Origin: Anaerobium acetethylicum
Lineage (GTDB): Bacteria; Bacillota; Clostridia; Lachnospirales; Lachnospiraceae
Direction of reading: 5' to 3'
DNA length: 64,000 nt
NCBI RefSeq assembly: GCF_900096945.1
Contig: NZ_FMKA01000005.1
Span: 123,388-187,387, forward strand
The translations under genes were made by a program, and so were the position numbers. Every line of letters begins with the position of its first letter. The stretch's first letter is position 1. The notes below the pieces were generated by a model. The model ran no database searches. It was not told where the DNA came from and saw only the letters and a list, made by a program, of their open reading frames with translations. Below are positions 54,744 through 64,000 of the stretch, piece after piece.

Positions 54744-55496
54744 ATGGGGCAGACAATCGTGCTGACCGGAATGGTATTATCGGCAGCTCCGAGCGGAGAC
54801 TATGATAAGCGGCTGATGATACTCACGAAGGAGAGGGGAAAAATAACTGCATTTGCAAGGGGGGCCAGAAGGCCCAACAGCCCTATGCTTGCAGGGACGA
54901 ACCCCTTCTCCTTTGGTGAGTTTACAGTATATGAAGGAAGCACTTCATACAACGTGGTACAGGTAAATATAACAAATTATTTTGCAGAATTGTCCGGAAG
55001 TTTTTCCGGACCATTTTATGGGTTCTATTTTCTTGAATTTGCAGATTATTACACCAGGGAGAATAATGATGAGATGGCAATGCTGAAACTGCTGTATCAG
55101 TCTCTCAGAGCCCTCGCAAAGGATAATATCGAGAAGGAGCTGGTGAGATACATATTCGAACTGAAAGCCCTGGTCATTAACGGTGAATATCCGGAACTTT
55201 TCAGGTGTTCAGTTTGCGGATGCGAGCCCGGAGACAATGCAATTTTCAGTGTAGCAGACAGGGGACTGGTATGCAGTGGCTGTTCGAGAGGCGTCAGAGG
55301 ACTGCCGATGGACAATTCAACTATTTTTACAATGCAGTATATCATAACATCGCCAATAGAAAAGCTATATACATTTACGGTTTCCGATCAGGTGCTGAAA
55401 GAACTCGGGAATATCATGGACAGATATACATCATTGTGCGTAGACAGAAAGTTTAAATCTCTTGAAGTTTTGAAAGAATGTATCAAAACAGTATGA
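54744..55496 (+). CDS. recO: DNA repair protein RecO
   Basis: This protein loads RecA at gaps with RecR and anneals single strands. An OB-fold start (TIVLTGMVLSAAPSGDYDKR) leads into ITAFARGARRPNSP. A zinc finger is given by CSVCGCEPGD and CSGC. The start at ATG 54744 fits the family; GTG 54732 would add four residues. The product is 250 residues, a normal size. Confidence 0.92.
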   Translation: MGQTIVLTGMVLSAAPSGDYDKRLMILTKERGKITAFARGARRPNSPMLAGTNPFSFGEFTVYEGSTSYNVVQVNITNYFAELSGSFSGPFYGFYFLEFADYYTRENNDEMAMLKLLYQSLRALAKDNIEKELVRYIFELKALVINGEYPELFRCSVCGCEPGDNAIFSVADRGLVCSGCSRGVRGLPMDNSTIFTMQYIITSPIEKLYTFTVSDQVLKELGNIMDRYTSLCVDRKFKSLEVLKECIKTV

Positions 55497-55596
55497 TTTC
55501 TCCGGTAATGTAAAATTGTATGGAATTTGATACATGGTTGAAAATATATGTTATTAAAGGTATAATGTATTAGACAAATTTCAGGAGGAATTAACG

Positions 55597-56196
55597 ATGA
55601 AAAAGATGTGTGTACTGACACTGACAATATTGATAATGGCTGTATTTGCGGGCTGTTCAATGAAGGCCTTTGATGCAGATGAGGATACCGTATACGTTCA
55701 GAAAAAAGGTACGGTAATAGGGGCCATTGTAGAAAAATTCGAGAAGGATTATTATGACGCTGAAGAATTAGAAGAAATGATCAATTCCGAAGTGGCTGAG
55801 TACAATGGAACTACTGAAAGAAAAAGTCTCGAAGTTGCCAGTTTTGAAGTGGCAAGCAAGATGGTCAAGCTGTTTATCAACTATGAGACTGCAGAGGATT
55901 ATGCAGCATTCAACAATACGAATTTTTTTGCAGGTACAGTGGATGAAGCCGTTGCGGCGGGCTATGAGTTCGATGGAAAATTCACGGATGCCAAAGATAA
56001 GGATGCGTCGGTAAATGCAAAGAAGGATATACTGAAACAGGCTGAATATAATGTTGTCATTCTGGAAGAACAGATCAACGTCCAGATTGACGGAGAAATA
56101 CTTTATGTAAGCGAAAATACAGAACTGCTGGCAAAGAATCTGGCAAAAGTAGCGGAAGGTTCTGAAGGGCTGGCATATATTGTTTATGAGAAATAG
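55597..56196 (+). CDS. lipoprotein of unknown function
   Basis: A 199-residue protein with an N-terminal signal MKKMCVLTLTILIMAVFAGC ending in a lipobox. The mature part is acidic and contains KKGTVIGAIVEKFEKDYYDA and a region rich in Glu and Ala. I do not recognise a domain. CAGGAGG precedes the ATG. A 100-bp gap separates it from recO. Confidence 0.8.
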   Translation: MKKMCVLTLTILIMAVFAGCSMKAFDADEDTVYVQKKGTVIGAIVEKFEKDYYDAEELEEMINSEVAEYNGTTERKSLEVASFEVASKMVKLFINYETAEDYAAFNNTNFFAGTVDEAVAAGYEFDGKFTDAKDKDASVNAKKDILKQAEYNVVILEEQINVQIDGEILYVSENTELLAKNLAKVAEGSEGLAYIVYEK

Positions 56197-56205
56197 AAGC
56201 AATAT

Positions 56206-56239
56206 ATGTGACTATTCAGGAGAGGGTTCTGAACAGTTG
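56206..56239. mobile_element. minimal TIR element copy F
   Basis: GTGACTATTCAG and CTGAACAGTT face each other with only about 9 bp between. GCAATAT lies on both sides (56199-56205 and 56240-56246), consistent with a target duplication. It lies between the lipoprotein gene and glyS. Confidence 0.6.
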
Positions 56240-56285
56240 GCAATATCTTAAATGAAAATACATACGAAAATGTGAGGATGAAAAA

Positions 56286-57674
56286 ATGGAAAAATCAATG
56301 GAAAAAATAGTTGCACTTGCAAAGGCCAGAGGATTTGTTTATCCAGGTTCAGAAATTTATGGAGGACTGGCAAATACATGGGATTATGGAAATCTTGGCG
56401 TGGAATTGAAAAACAATGTTAAAAAGGCATGGTGGCAGAAGTTTGTTACCGAGAATCCATACAACGTGGGTGTTGACTGTGCAATCCTTATGAATCCGCA
56501 GACATGGGTCGCATCAGGACATCTTGGAGGATTCAGCGATCCCCTTATGGACTGCAAGAGCTGCCACGAAAGATTCCGTGCCGATAAGCTGATCGAAGAC
56601 TACATGATGGAAAATGGAATCCAGCCTGAAGGTTCGGTAGATGCATGGTCAAACGAAGAAATGAAAGCGTATATCGATGAACATAACATCAACTGCCCGA
56701 CATGTGGCAAACATGATTTCACTGATATCCGCCAGTTCAACCTTATGTTCAAAACTTTCCAGGGTGTTACAGAAGACGCTAAAAACACTGTATACCTCAG
56801 ACCGGAAACAGCACAGGGTATTTTCGTGAATTTCAAGAATGTCCAGAGAACATCAAGAAAGAAAATCCCGTTCGGTATCGGCCAGATTGGAAAATCTTTT
56901 AGAAACGAAATTACTCCTGGTAACTTCACTTTCAGGACAAGGGAATTTGAACAGATGGAATTGGAATTTTTCTGCGAACCTGATACTGATTTAGAATGGT
57001 TTGCTTACTGGAAACAGTTCTGCATCGACTGGCTCCAGACATTAGGCATCAAGGAAGACGAAATGCGAGTAAGGGATCACGAAGCAGAAGAACTTTCCTT
57101 CTACAGCAAGGCAACAACGGATATAGAATTCCTGTTCCCATTCGGATGGGGTGAATTATGGGGAATCGCTGACAGAACTGATTACGACCTTACCCAGCAT
57201 CAGACTGTTTCAAAGGAAGATCTGTCCTATTTTGACGATGAAAAGAAAGCAAGATACATTCCATATGTAATCGAACCTTCTCTCGGTGCAGACCGTGTTG
57301 TTTTGGCATTCTTGTGCCAGGCATATGATGAAGAGGAAATTGCAGAAGGAGATGTCAGGACAGTGCTTCATTTCCATCCTGCCCTTGCGCCTGTAAAAAT
57401 TGGTGTACTGCCACTTTCTAAAAAACTGAATGAGGGCGCAGAAAAAATCTTTGCAGCACTTTCAAAGAAATACAACTGTGAATTTGATGACAGAGGAAAT
57501 ATTGGAAAACGTTACAGACGACAGGATGAAATAGGAACACCTTTCTGTATCACTTACGATTTCGAATCTGAAACAGATGGTGCCGTAACAGTCAGGGACA
57601 GAGATACGATGAAACAGGAAAGAATCAAGATTGAAGATCTGAAAGCTTATTTTGAGACAAAATTTGATTTTTAA
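56286..57674 (+). CDS. glyS: glycyl-tRNA synthetase (homodimeric type)
   Basis: This class II synthetase charges tRNA-Gly. It is the single-chain alpha2 form (also called GlyQS), 462 residues. Motifs include [20 protein letters not shown], the motif 2 region [20 protein letters not shown], and motif 3 near [14 protein letters not shown]. Zinc-type cysteines are present in CKSCHERF and [15 protein letters not shown] lies upstream of the ATG. A terminator follows closely. Confidence 0.96.
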   Translation: MEKSMEKIVALAKARGFVYPGSEIYGGLANTWDYGNLGVELKNNVKKAWWQKFVTENPYNVGVDCAILMNPQTWVASGHLGGFSDPLMDCKSCHERFRADKLIEDYMMENGIQPEGSVDAWSNEEMKAYIDEHNINCPTCGKHDFTDIRQFNLMFKTFQGVTEDAKNTVYLRPETAQGIFVNFKNVQRTSRKKIPFGIGQIGKSFRNEITPGNFTFRTREFEQMELEFFCEPDTDLEWFAYWKQFCIDWLQTLGIKEDEMRVRDHEAEELSFYSKATTDIEFLFPFGWGELWGIADRTDYDLTQHQTVSKEDLSYFDDEKKARYIPYVIEPSLGADRVVLAFLCQAYDEEEIAEGDVRTVLHFHPALAPVKIGVLPLSKKLNEGAEKIFAALSKKYNCEFDDRGNIGKRYRRQDEIGTPFCITYDFESETDGAVTVRDRDTMKQERIKIEDLKAYFETKFDF

Positions 57675-57692
57675 TCGATATCATTAACACTA

Positions 57693-57733
57693 AGATTCCT
57701 CCTGGCCAACAAACCAGGAGGAATCTTTTTTTT
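57693..57733 (+). terminator. glyS terminator
   Basis: AGATTCCTCCTGG pairs perfectly with CCAGGAGGAATCT and eight T follow. Confidence 0.95.
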
Positions 57734-57781
57734 ATATTGGTAAAACAACTGTTTTTTTTGCAAATAATCAAGAAAACTGTA

Positions 57782-57809
57782 TTGACTATGATAATTAGTA
57801 TGTTAAAAT
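57782..57809 (+). promoter_or_regulatory. ppdK promoter
   Basis: TTGACT (57782-57787) and TAAAAT (57804-57809) are 16 bp apart. The leader would be about 135 nt long. Confidence 0.55.
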
Positions 57810-57947
57810 GGATATGTGCGCTTTGCATGGACGGCAATGGTAGTATTATAGAATTAATTATTTATATGTACTGAAAAGTGAATATTGTAATTGTTCTATA
57901 CTATATAAACTAACTAAAGTACAAATCATTTAGGAGGAATTAGTAAA

Positions 57948-60572
57948 ATGGCAAAATGGGTATACTTATTTAAAGAAGGAAAAGCAGAAATGAAAAACCT
58001 TCTTGGCGGAAAAGGTGCTAACTTAGCAGAAATGACTAACTTAGGCTTACCTATCCCTCAGGGATTTATTGTTACAACAGAAGCTTGTACTGACTACTAC
58101 AAAAGTGGTAAGACTGTAACAGAAGAAATCAAAGGACAGATTTTCGAGGCTATGGCAAAACTCGAAGAAGAGCAGGGAAAGAAATTCGGCGATACTGAAA
58201 ATCCTCTGTTAGTTTCTGTTCGTTCAGGCGCTAGAGCATCTATGCCTGGTATGATGGATACAATCCTTAACTTGGGCTTAAATGATGTTGCTGTTGAAGG
58301 ATTCGCTAAGAAAACTGGAAATCCTAGATTCGCTTACGACTCATACAGAAGATTCATCCAGATGTTCTCAGACGTAGTTATGGAAATGAGCAAAACTTTC
58401 TTTGAAGGAATCTTAGACGAAATCAAAGAAGAAAAAGGCGCTCAGTTTGATACAGATTTAACTGCTGATGACTTAAAAGAAGTTATCGCAAAATATAAAG
58501 CAATCTACAAAGAAAAGATGGGAGAAGAATTCCCACAGGATCCAAAAGTTCAGCTGATCGAAGCTATCACAGCTGTATTCCGTTCATGGGATAACCCACG
58601 TGCTATCTACTACAGAAGAATGAATGATATCCCTGGAGACTGGGGTACTGCAGTAAATATTCAGACAATGGTATTTGGTAACATGGGCGATACTTCAGGT
58701 ACAGGTGTTGCATTTACTCGTAACCCATCTACTGGTGAAGCTAAAATCTATGGTGAATACTTAATCAACGCTCAGGGTGAAGACGTTGTTGCCGGTATCA
58801 GAACTCCACTTCCAATTTCTAAATTAGAAGAAGATATGCCAGAATGCTATGCGGAATTTATGGCAATCGCTACAAAACTTGAAAACCATTACAGAGATAT
58901 GCAGGATATGGAATTCACAATCGAAGACAAGACATTATACTTCTTACAGACTCGTAACGGTAAGAGAACAGCTCCAGCAGCTCTTCAGATTGCCTGCGAT
59001 TTAGTAGATGAAGGAAAGATCACTCCTCAGGAAGCAATAAAGAGAATCGAAGCTAAAGCTTTAGATCAGTTATTACATCCTGCATTCGATGTTGCTGCGT
59101 TAAAAGCAGGCAAGGTAATCGGATCAGCTCTTCCTGCATCACCAGGTGCTGCAGCAGGTAAAGTATACTTCACAGCTGTAGACGCTAAAAATGCTGCTGA
59201 AAAAGGCGAAAGAGTAATCTTAGTAAGACTTGAAACTTCACCTGAAGATATCGAAGGTATGCATGCAGCTGAAGGTATCCTGACAGTTCGTGGCGGTATG
59301 ACATCTCACGCTGCCGTTGTTGCTCGTGGTATGGGTACAGCTTGTGTATCAGGATGCGGCGCAATCAATATCAACGAAGAAGCTAAGGTTTTCACTTTAG
59401 GCGGAGAAACTATCGTTGAAGGAGATTACATCTCACTTGATGGTTCAACTGGTAATATCTACTTAGGAGATATCAAAACAGTTGAAGCTGAAATCAGCGG
59501 AAACTTCGACAGAATCATGAAATGGGCTGATGAATTCAGATCATTAAAAGTAAGAACAAATGCAGATACTCCTGAAGATGCTGCTAACGCAATCAAATTC
59601 GGAGCAGAAGGTATCGGCCTCTGCCGTACAGAGCATATGTTCTTTGAAGCTGACAGAATTCCAAAGATCAGAAAAATGATCCTTTCTAAGACTGTTGAAG
59701 CAAGAGAAGAAGCTCTTAACGAACTGATCCCATTCCAGAGAGATGACTTCAAAGCTCTTTACGAAGTAATGGAAGGAAGACCGGTTACTATCCGTTTCTT
59801 AGATCCGCCATTACATGAATTCGTTCCTACTGAAGAAGAAGATATCATTGCTCTTGCAAAAGACATGAACCTTACAGTAGAAGAAGTAAAAGCTACATGC
59901 GAATCACTTCATGAATTCAACCCTATGATGGGACACAGAGGATGCCGTCTTGCTGTTACTTATCCAGAAATCGCAAGAATGCAGACAAGAGCCGTTATGG
60001 AAGCAGCTATCGCTGTTAAAAATGAAAAGGGAATCGACGTTGTTCCTGAAATCATGATTCCGCTTGTTGGCGAAAAACGCGAATTAAAATTCGTTAAAGA
60101 TATTGTAGTTGAAACTGCAGAAGCAGTATTAGCTGAAAACAATACTGAAATGGTATACCATGTAGGTACTATGATCGAAATCCCAAGAGCTGCTCTTTTA
60201 GCTGATGAAATTGCTGAAGAAGCTGAATTCTTCTCATTCGGTACTAACGATTTAACTCAGATGACATTTGGATTCTCACGTGATGATGCTGGTAAGTTCT
60301 TAGAAGCTTACTACACAAACAAAATCTACGAATCAGATCCATTTGCAAGACTTGACCAGGAAGGTGTTGGCAAGCTGGTTCAGATGGCAGCTGAAAAAGG
60401 CCGTGCAACAAGACCTGACATCAAGTTAGGTATCTGTGGAGAACACGGTGGAGATCCTTCAACTGTTGAATTCTGCCACAACATTGGACTGAACTATGTT
60501 TCATGTTCACCGTTCCGTGTGCCAATCGCAAGATTAGCAGCAGCACAGGCAAACCTTAACAACCCTCGCTAG
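57948..60572 (+). CDS. ppdK: pyruvate, phosphate dikinase
   Basis: The enzyme interconverts PEP, AMP and PPi with pyruvate, ATP and Pi, a glycolytic step in many anaerobes. The 874-residue chain has the nucleotide-binding domain (LLGGKGANLAEMTNLGLPIP, SVRSGARASMPGMMDT), the catalytic His in GGMTSHAAVVARGMGTACVS and the PEP-binding barrel ending in GICGEHGGDPSTVEFC, whose Cys is catalytic. Codon choice is strongly biased (TTA, GCT, GTT, AAA), unlike most neighbours and typical of a highly expressed gene. AGGAGG precedes the ATG. Confidence 0.97.
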   Translation: MAKWVYLFKEGKAEMKNLLGGKGANLAEMTNLGLPIPQGFIVTTEACTDYYKSGKTVTEEIKGQIFEAMAKLEEEQGKKFGDTENPLLVSVRSGARASMPGMMDTILNLGLNDVAVEGFAKKTGNPRFAYDSYRRFIQMFSDVVMEMSKTFFEGILDEIKEEKGAQFDTDLTADDLKEVIAKYKAIYKEKMGEEFPQDPKVQLIEAITAVFRSWDNPRAIYYRRMNDIPGDWGTAVNIQTMVFGNMGDTSGTGVAFTRNPSTGEAKIYGEYLINAQGEDVVAGIRTPLPISKLEEDMPECYAEFMAIATKLENHYRDMQDMEFTIEDKTLYFLQTRNGKRTAPAALQIACDLVDEGKITPQEAIKRIEAKALDQLLHPAFDVAALKAGKVIGSALPASPGAAAGKVYFTAVDAKNAAEKGERVILVRLETSPEDIEGMHAAEGILTVRGGMTSHAAVVARGMGTACVSGCGAININEEAKVFTLGGETIVEGDYISLDGSTGNIYLGDIKTVEAEISGNFDRIMKWADEFRSLKVRTNADTPEDAANAIKFGAEGIGLCRTEHMFFEADRIPKIRKMILSKTVEAREEALNELIPFQRDDFKALYEVMEGRPVTIRFLDPPLHEFVPTEEEDIIALAKDMNLTVEEVKATCESLHEFNPMMGHRGCRLAVTYPEIARMQTRAVMEAAIAVKNEKGIDVVPEIMIPLVGEKRELKFVKDIVVETAEAVLAENNTEMVYHVGTMIEIPRAALLADEIAEEAEFFSFGTNDLTQMTFGFSRDDAGKFLEAYYTNKIYESDPFARLDQEGVGKLVQMAAEKGRATRPDIKLGICGEHGGDPSTVEFCHNIGLNYVSCSPFRVPIARLAAAQANLNNPR

Positions 60573-60610
60573 TTTTTAAGCTGGCATATAAAGTTAATCA
60601 GAATAAATAT

Positions 60611-60655
60611 AAAATCCCATCGGGGCATTCAAAATGCCCTTGTGGGATTTTTTTG
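60611..60655 (+). terminator. ppdK terminator
   Basis: AAAATCCCA and CGGGGCAT pair with ATGCCCT and TGGGATTTT, followed by a T-run. Confidence 0.92.
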
Positions 60656-60738
60656 TTATATGAAAGTTTGTTCTGTGACATAAAAACGCTCGGAGAAGCT
60701 ACTTTGTTCTAATTAAGTATGATCGGAAATCTTATTAA

Positions 60739-60800
60739 ATGTCGGATTTTAGAAAAGATTAAACATGGATGTTTACATTGAAAAAAGATAAGATTATTTT
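60739..60800 (+). promoter_or_regulatory. GH2 promoter with shared upstream site
   Basis: ATGTCGGATT, AAAAGAT and AACATGGAT (60739-60770) recur in the same spacing at 63371-63402 upstream of the symporter gene. Directly downstream, TTTACA (60772-60777) and TATTTT (60795-60800) are 17 bp apart. This looks like a common activator site next to the -35. Confidence 0.6.
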
Positions 60801-60858
60801 AAAGGAAGTCTATGATAATCAGGTATGCGACACAATAAGAAAGTGGGAGAAAAATAAT

Positions 60859-63306
60859 ATGCTGGAAAAAAAGTTTAATGATTCGTGGAAATTTTGGATT
60901 GATAAGAATGCATTTGCACTGGTCTGGAACACACCGGAAGATGCAAGGGAGATCACACTGCCTCATGATGCAATGATTGAAAAAGAGGCTTATGCAGAAA
61001 GCAATAATAAAGGAAATGCAGGGTACAGGGACGGAGATGTCTACAATTATGTGAAAACAATCGATATCCCAAAAGAGTATCGTGATAAAACGGTTTCCTT
61101 AAAATTCGAAGGTGTTTATATGAATGCATTTGTTTATATCAATGGGGAATTAGCAGGGAAGTGTCCATTCGGATATTCGACTTTTTATGTGCCTGCAAAT
61201 GAATTCCTGAAATATGGAGAGGAAAATGAAATCCGTGTCATTGTACGAAATGGCGCCATGACGAACAGCCGCTGGTATTCTGGCGGTGGTATTTACAGGG
61301 ATGTGTACCTGCTGGTTTCTGACCTGACCTATATTGTAGAAGAGGGAGTCCAGATTGTTACGGAAGCGGCATCAGAGGAGTATGCGGTGGTCCGTATTTC
61401 TACAGAATTAAAGAACAGACGCCATTTATCGGAAGAAGTAATGCTTGAAACAACTATCCAGGATGCATCTGGCAGCATCGTGAACAAAGAAATCGTTTCA
61501 GCAGTGCTTTTTGAACAGGAGGAAAGAAAAATATGCCAGAGGATTGTACTGGACAACGCAAAAGTCTGGTCAGCTGAAACCCCGAATTTGTACACCTGTG
61601 TCAGCAGACTATACAGAGGTGAAAATCTGCTAGATGAAAGCAGGACTGTATTCGGCGTCCGTACCCTGCAGGTGGATGCAAAAAAAGGCCTCCGTGTGAA
61701 TGGAACAGTTGTGAAGCTGCGAGGCGCATGCATCCATCATGACAGCGGGCTGCTAGGAGCTTCAACTTATGATGATGCACAGTATCGTCAGGTAAGTATC
61801 TTAAAAAATGCTGGATTTAACGCAATCAGAATGTCCCACCATCCAATGGCGCCTGCTATGCTTCGAGCATGCGATGAATTAGGCATGTATGTCATGGATG
61901 AAACCTTTGACATGTGGAACCGCTGTAAATCAGATTATGATTATGGCCTCTATTTTCAGGAATGGTGGGAAAGAGATGTAACTGCAATGGTAAGGAAAGA
62001 CTTTAGCCATCCGTCCGTGATCCTGTATTCCGTTGGAAATGAGATTCCTGAAATAGGGAGCAACCATGGTGCGCAGGTCTGCCATAAGATATGTGAGAAA
62101 ATCAAGTCACTGGATAACACAAGATTCATCCTGGCAGCTATCAATGGCGTATTTGCGGCTGGGGATGCAGTAGACAGGATTGTATCGGACGTGGTGTCGG
62201 AACTCAGCAAAGTAGGGCAGATCGAGGGAAATGTCAATGATTTCATGACCCTGATGGATGGGCATCTGGACGATATCGTGGTACATCCTGAGATCTCCAG
62301 AAGACTCGAAAAGGCATGCGCATCAACGGATATTGCCGGGTATAATTATATGACAGCGCGATATGAGGAAGATGGCAGGAACTATCCGAACAGAGTGATC
62401 GTAGGCAGTGAAACCTATCCACCGGAAATTGCCAGGAACTGGGCGCTGGTTGAAAAATGCGGCCATGTAATCGGAGATTTCACCTGGACCGGTTGGGATT
62501 ACATTGGAGAAGCAGGTGTTGGAGTTCCGGCTTATAACTGGGGAGAAGGCGGATTCGGTGCTACATTCCCATGCCAATTGGCATATACGGGGGACATGGA
62601 TATTACAGGATACAGAAGACCGGCCTCTTACTTTAGGGAAGTGGTTTTCGGGTTGAGAAAAGAGCCGTATATTACTGTGCAGAATCCAGGCAGGTATGGT
62701 GAACACCTGATCAAGACTCCGTGGGTCATCAGTGACAGCCTGTCAAGCTGGACTTATAAAGGGTATGAGGGCAAACCTGTAGTGGTTGAAATTTATTCTC
62801 CGGGTGAAGAAGTTGAATTACTGTGCAATGGGAAATCATTAGGAAAAAAAGCAGCAGGAAAAGACGCAGGATTCAGGACATGTTTTGATGTCGTTTATGA
62901 ACCGGGAACAATTACTGCTGTCGCATATGAAGGCGGGGAGGAGATTGCGCGGACAGAACTCAAAACTGCTGGAGAAAAGAGAAAAATAGCACTATATGCT
63001 GAAAAGGGAAGAGACACGGAGCTGATCTATATTCCGATTGAAATCTGCGATGAGCAGGGAACGCTTGCAGCAGATGAAGAACTGAAATTGGAGATTTCAG
63101 TTGAGGGTTCAGCAGATTTAGCGGGATTTGGAACCGGAAATCCAAAGCCGCTGTATAACTATAACAAAGCCGTTACTGAAACGTTCCAGGGCCGTGCATT
63201 GGCTATCGTTAAAAAGAATGGAATACCAGGTGATATCACACTGAAAATCCAGTCTTATAAAGGCCAGGAAGAAATGTTCGTGCTGCATGACTGGTGGAAT
63301 GAGTAA
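60859..63306 (+). CDS. glycoside hydrolase family 2 protein
   Basis: A protein of 815 residues without signal peptide, so it acts in the cytosol. An N-terminal sugar-binding jelly roll (FEGVYMNAFVYINGELAG) and an immunoglobulin-like domain precede the TIM barrel (about 260-560). The acid/base Glu is in YSVGNEIPE and the nucleophile in VGSETYPP. C-terminal beta domains follow (VVEIYSPGEEVELLCNGKSL). Beta-galactosidase-type activity is possible, but the sugar cannot be set from sequence. The start MLEKKF has GGGAG upstream; the frame runs up to 60769 but that part overlaps the promoter. Confidence 0.88.
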   Translation: MLEKKFNDSWKFWIDKNAFALVWNTPEDAREITLPHDAMIEKEAYAESNNKGNAGYRDGDVYNYVKTIDIPKEYRDKTVSLKFEGVYMNAFVYINGELAGKCPFGYSTFYVPANEFLKYGEENEIRVIVRNGAMTNSRWYSGGGIYRDVYLLVSDLTYIVEEGVQIVTEAASEEYAVVRISTELKNRRHLSEEVMLETTIQDASGSIVNKEIVSAVLFEQEERKICQRIVLDNAKVWSAETPNLYTCVSRLYRGENLLDESRTVFGVRTLQVDAKKGLRVNGTVVKLRGACIHHDSGLLGASTYDDAQYRQVSILKNAGFNAIRMSHHPMAPAMLRACDELGMYVMDETFDMWNRCKSDYDYGLYFQEWWERDVTAMVRKDFSHPSVILYSVGNEIPEIGSNHGAQVCHKICEKIKSLDNTRFILAAINGVFAAGDAVDRIVSDVVSELSKVGQIEGNVNDFMTLMDGHLDDIVVHPEISRRLEKACASTDIAGYNYMTARYEEDGRNYPNRVIVGSETYPPEIARNWALVEKCGHVIGDFTWTGWDYIGEAGVGVPAYNWGEGGFGATFPCQLAYTGDMDITGYRRPASYFREVVFGLRKEPYITVQNPGRYGEHLIKTPWVISDSLSSWTYKGYEGKPVVVEIYSPGEEVELLCNGKSLGKKAAGKDAGFRTCFDVVYEPGTITAVAYEGGEEIARTELKTAGEKRKIALYAEKGRDTELIYIPIEICDEQGTLAADEELKLEISVEGSADLAGFGTGNPKPLYNYNKAVTETFQGRALAIVKKNGIPGDITLKIQSYKGQEEMFVLHDWWNE

Positions 63307-63325
63307 ATGTAAAAATGCAAGTCCA

Positions 63326-63356
63326 TTCCCCGCCTGAAGAGGCGGGGAACTTTTCT
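63326..63356 (+). terminator. terminator after the GH2 gene
   Basis: TTCCCCGCC pairs perfectly with GGCGGGGAA and is followed by CTTTTCTG. The T-run is short, so some read-through to the symporter gene is possible. Confidence 0.65.
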
Positions 63357-63370
63357 GACAAGATTAAAAT

Positions 63371-63402
63371 ATGTCGGATTGTGAAAAAGATACAACATGG
63401 AT
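63371..63402 (+). promoter_or_regulatory. second copy of the shared upstream site
   Basis: ATGTCGGATTGTGAAAAAGA and AACATGGATT match the site before the GH2 gene. TAAAAT at 63421-63426 may serve as -10 for the symporter gene. Confidence 0.55.
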
Positions 63403-63489
63403 TACCGGCTTCAGATACGTTAAAATACAAATAGCTTAAGATAACAGGGAATAAGAAATCCATCACAGTATACAAAGGAGTGTTAAAGA

Positions 63490-63891
63490 ATGTCAAACGA
63501 AAACGTAATACTAAACAAAAATGTAATGTCGGGCGAAAAAGTATCAGCTCAAAAAGCGTCAGCAAAACCTGAAAAGGTCAGCAATGCTTTTAGATGGTTT
63601 CATGCAACTTCCTTAAATGGTGGCGTAATGCTAATAGCGGCAACTATTGCAAGCTACTATTCCGTATTTATGACAGATACAATCGGAATACCTGCGGCAG
63701 CAGCGTCTGTCATTATGCTGGTTGCCAGCTTATGGGATGCAATAAACGATCCGATTATGGGAACACTTGCAGACAGGACAAAGACAAGGTGGGGACGTTA
63801 CCGTGTGTACTTTACTGTTTTTCCAGTATTAATGGCAATTGTAGGCGTGCTGTTATTCCTGAATCCGCCGGGATTAAGTAGTGTCTGCTGA
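63490..63891 (+). pseudogene. GPH-type sugar:cation symporter, truncated
   Basis: The first 130 or so residues of a glycoside-pentoside-hexuronide symporter: FRWFHATSLNGGVMLIAATI, the family block WDAINDPIMGTLADRTKTRWGRYR and the second membrane pair ending LLFLNPPGLSS. Intact relatives have about 450 residues and twelve helices. The frame stops after GLSSVC, where the sequence changes character, so the gene appears interrupted. AAAGGAG precedes the ATG. Together with the GH2 gene and the shared upstream site it would have formed a glycoside uptake and cleavage pair. Confidence 0.8.
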
Positions 63892-64000
63892 GCAGACCTG
63901 AAACCATTGATTTTACTGATTTTCTCGACGTTTTATGATAAAATATATGCAAGGGTTTTTGATTTGCTGAAATGTTTTTCTTGCAGTTTTTCGAATATTT
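63878..64000. mobile_element. probable left end of an insertion sequence
   Basis: From about 63878 the coding pattern of the symporter ends. The new sequence starts TAGTGTCTGCTGAGCAGACC, which includes the perfect palindrome GTCTGCTGAGCAGAC. A promoter-like ATGATAAAAT follows near 63935. No coding frame is complete before the window ends. An insertion-sequence end is the simplest reading, but the transposase is not visible. Confidence 0.5.

Noticed and set aside
60769..60858. N-terminal extension of the GH2 protein
   Set aside because: It overlaps the predicted -35 and -10 elements and does not resemble the GH2 start; MLEKKF has its own ribosome binding site.

Overview
The window looks like a chromosomal segment of an anaerobic, fermentative member of the class Clostridia (Bacillota). 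The evidence is moderate GC, strong AGGAGG-type ribosome binding sites with frequent GTG/TTG starts, a T-box leader, a BirA-type biotin operator, pyruvate:ferredoxin oxidoreductase, pyruvate phosphate dikinase, an FprA flavodiiron protein and a Pdu-like bacterial microcompartment (BMC). The family cannot be fixed from sequence alone; the gene set resembles Lachnospiraceae and relatives. No rRNA, tRNA, CRISPR array, prophage or replication origin was seen.

Layout. 1-5 kb: end of a nucleoside kinase gene, RNase P RNA, a leftward nitroreductase-pyrB-pyrI unit, a PH-domain protein and folC. 5-13 kb: pheA, a DUF815 ATPase, an Ppx/GppA-HD protein, polyphosphate kinase and gltX. 13-19.5 kb: lineage-specific genes, including two tandem membrane paralogues, a UvrD-type helicase, a DUF1292 protein, a low-complexity protein with thirteen 11-residue repeats, and a PLC-like protein. 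19.5-25 kb: an ABC-F ATPase and the nadABC operon. 25-27 kb: a repeat-rich interval and glpK. 27-33.4 kb: a T-box-controlled trpEGCFBA operon that lacks trpD. 33.6-41.8 kb: the BMC locus. 42-48.9 kb: BirA-regulated bioY, nifJ, fprA and a DeoR regulator. 49-60.6 kb: cold-shock protein, M16C peptidase, DUF4349 lipoprotein, era, recO, a lipoprotein, glyS and ppdK. 60.7-64 kb: a GH2 glycosidase and a sugar:cation symporter gene that is cut short, probably by an insertion sequence at the window edge.

The most interesting system is the BMC. A class II (fuculose-phosphate type) aldolase, a CoA-acylating aldehyde dehydrogenase, a zinc-type alcohol dehydrogenase and PduL phosphotransacylase each carry a terminal amphipathic helix that looks like an encapsulation peptide. 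They lie beside four BMC-H genes, one BMC-P gene, a PduT-like BMC-T with Cys38 and a PduS-like Fe-S flavoprotein. There is no diol dehydratase or glycyl radical enzyme. The aldolase is therefore the likely signature enzyme, with the aldehyde split inside the shell between an alcohol and an acyl-phosphate. One shell gene has an in-frame extension of 65 codons followed by a strong internal start, so it may give two proteins.

The second notable observation is a family of small non-coding elements with terminal inverted repeats (GTAACTGTTCAG / CTGAATAGTTAC) and target duplications of about 8 bp. They sit in the 5' leaders of glpK, gltX and pheA, upstream of glyS and at the gltX stop codon, which one insertion appears to have regenerated exactly. 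A separate palindromic repeat family and a 0.4-kb nested inverted repeat occur in other gaps. Repeats were found by eye, so more distant copies may have been missed.
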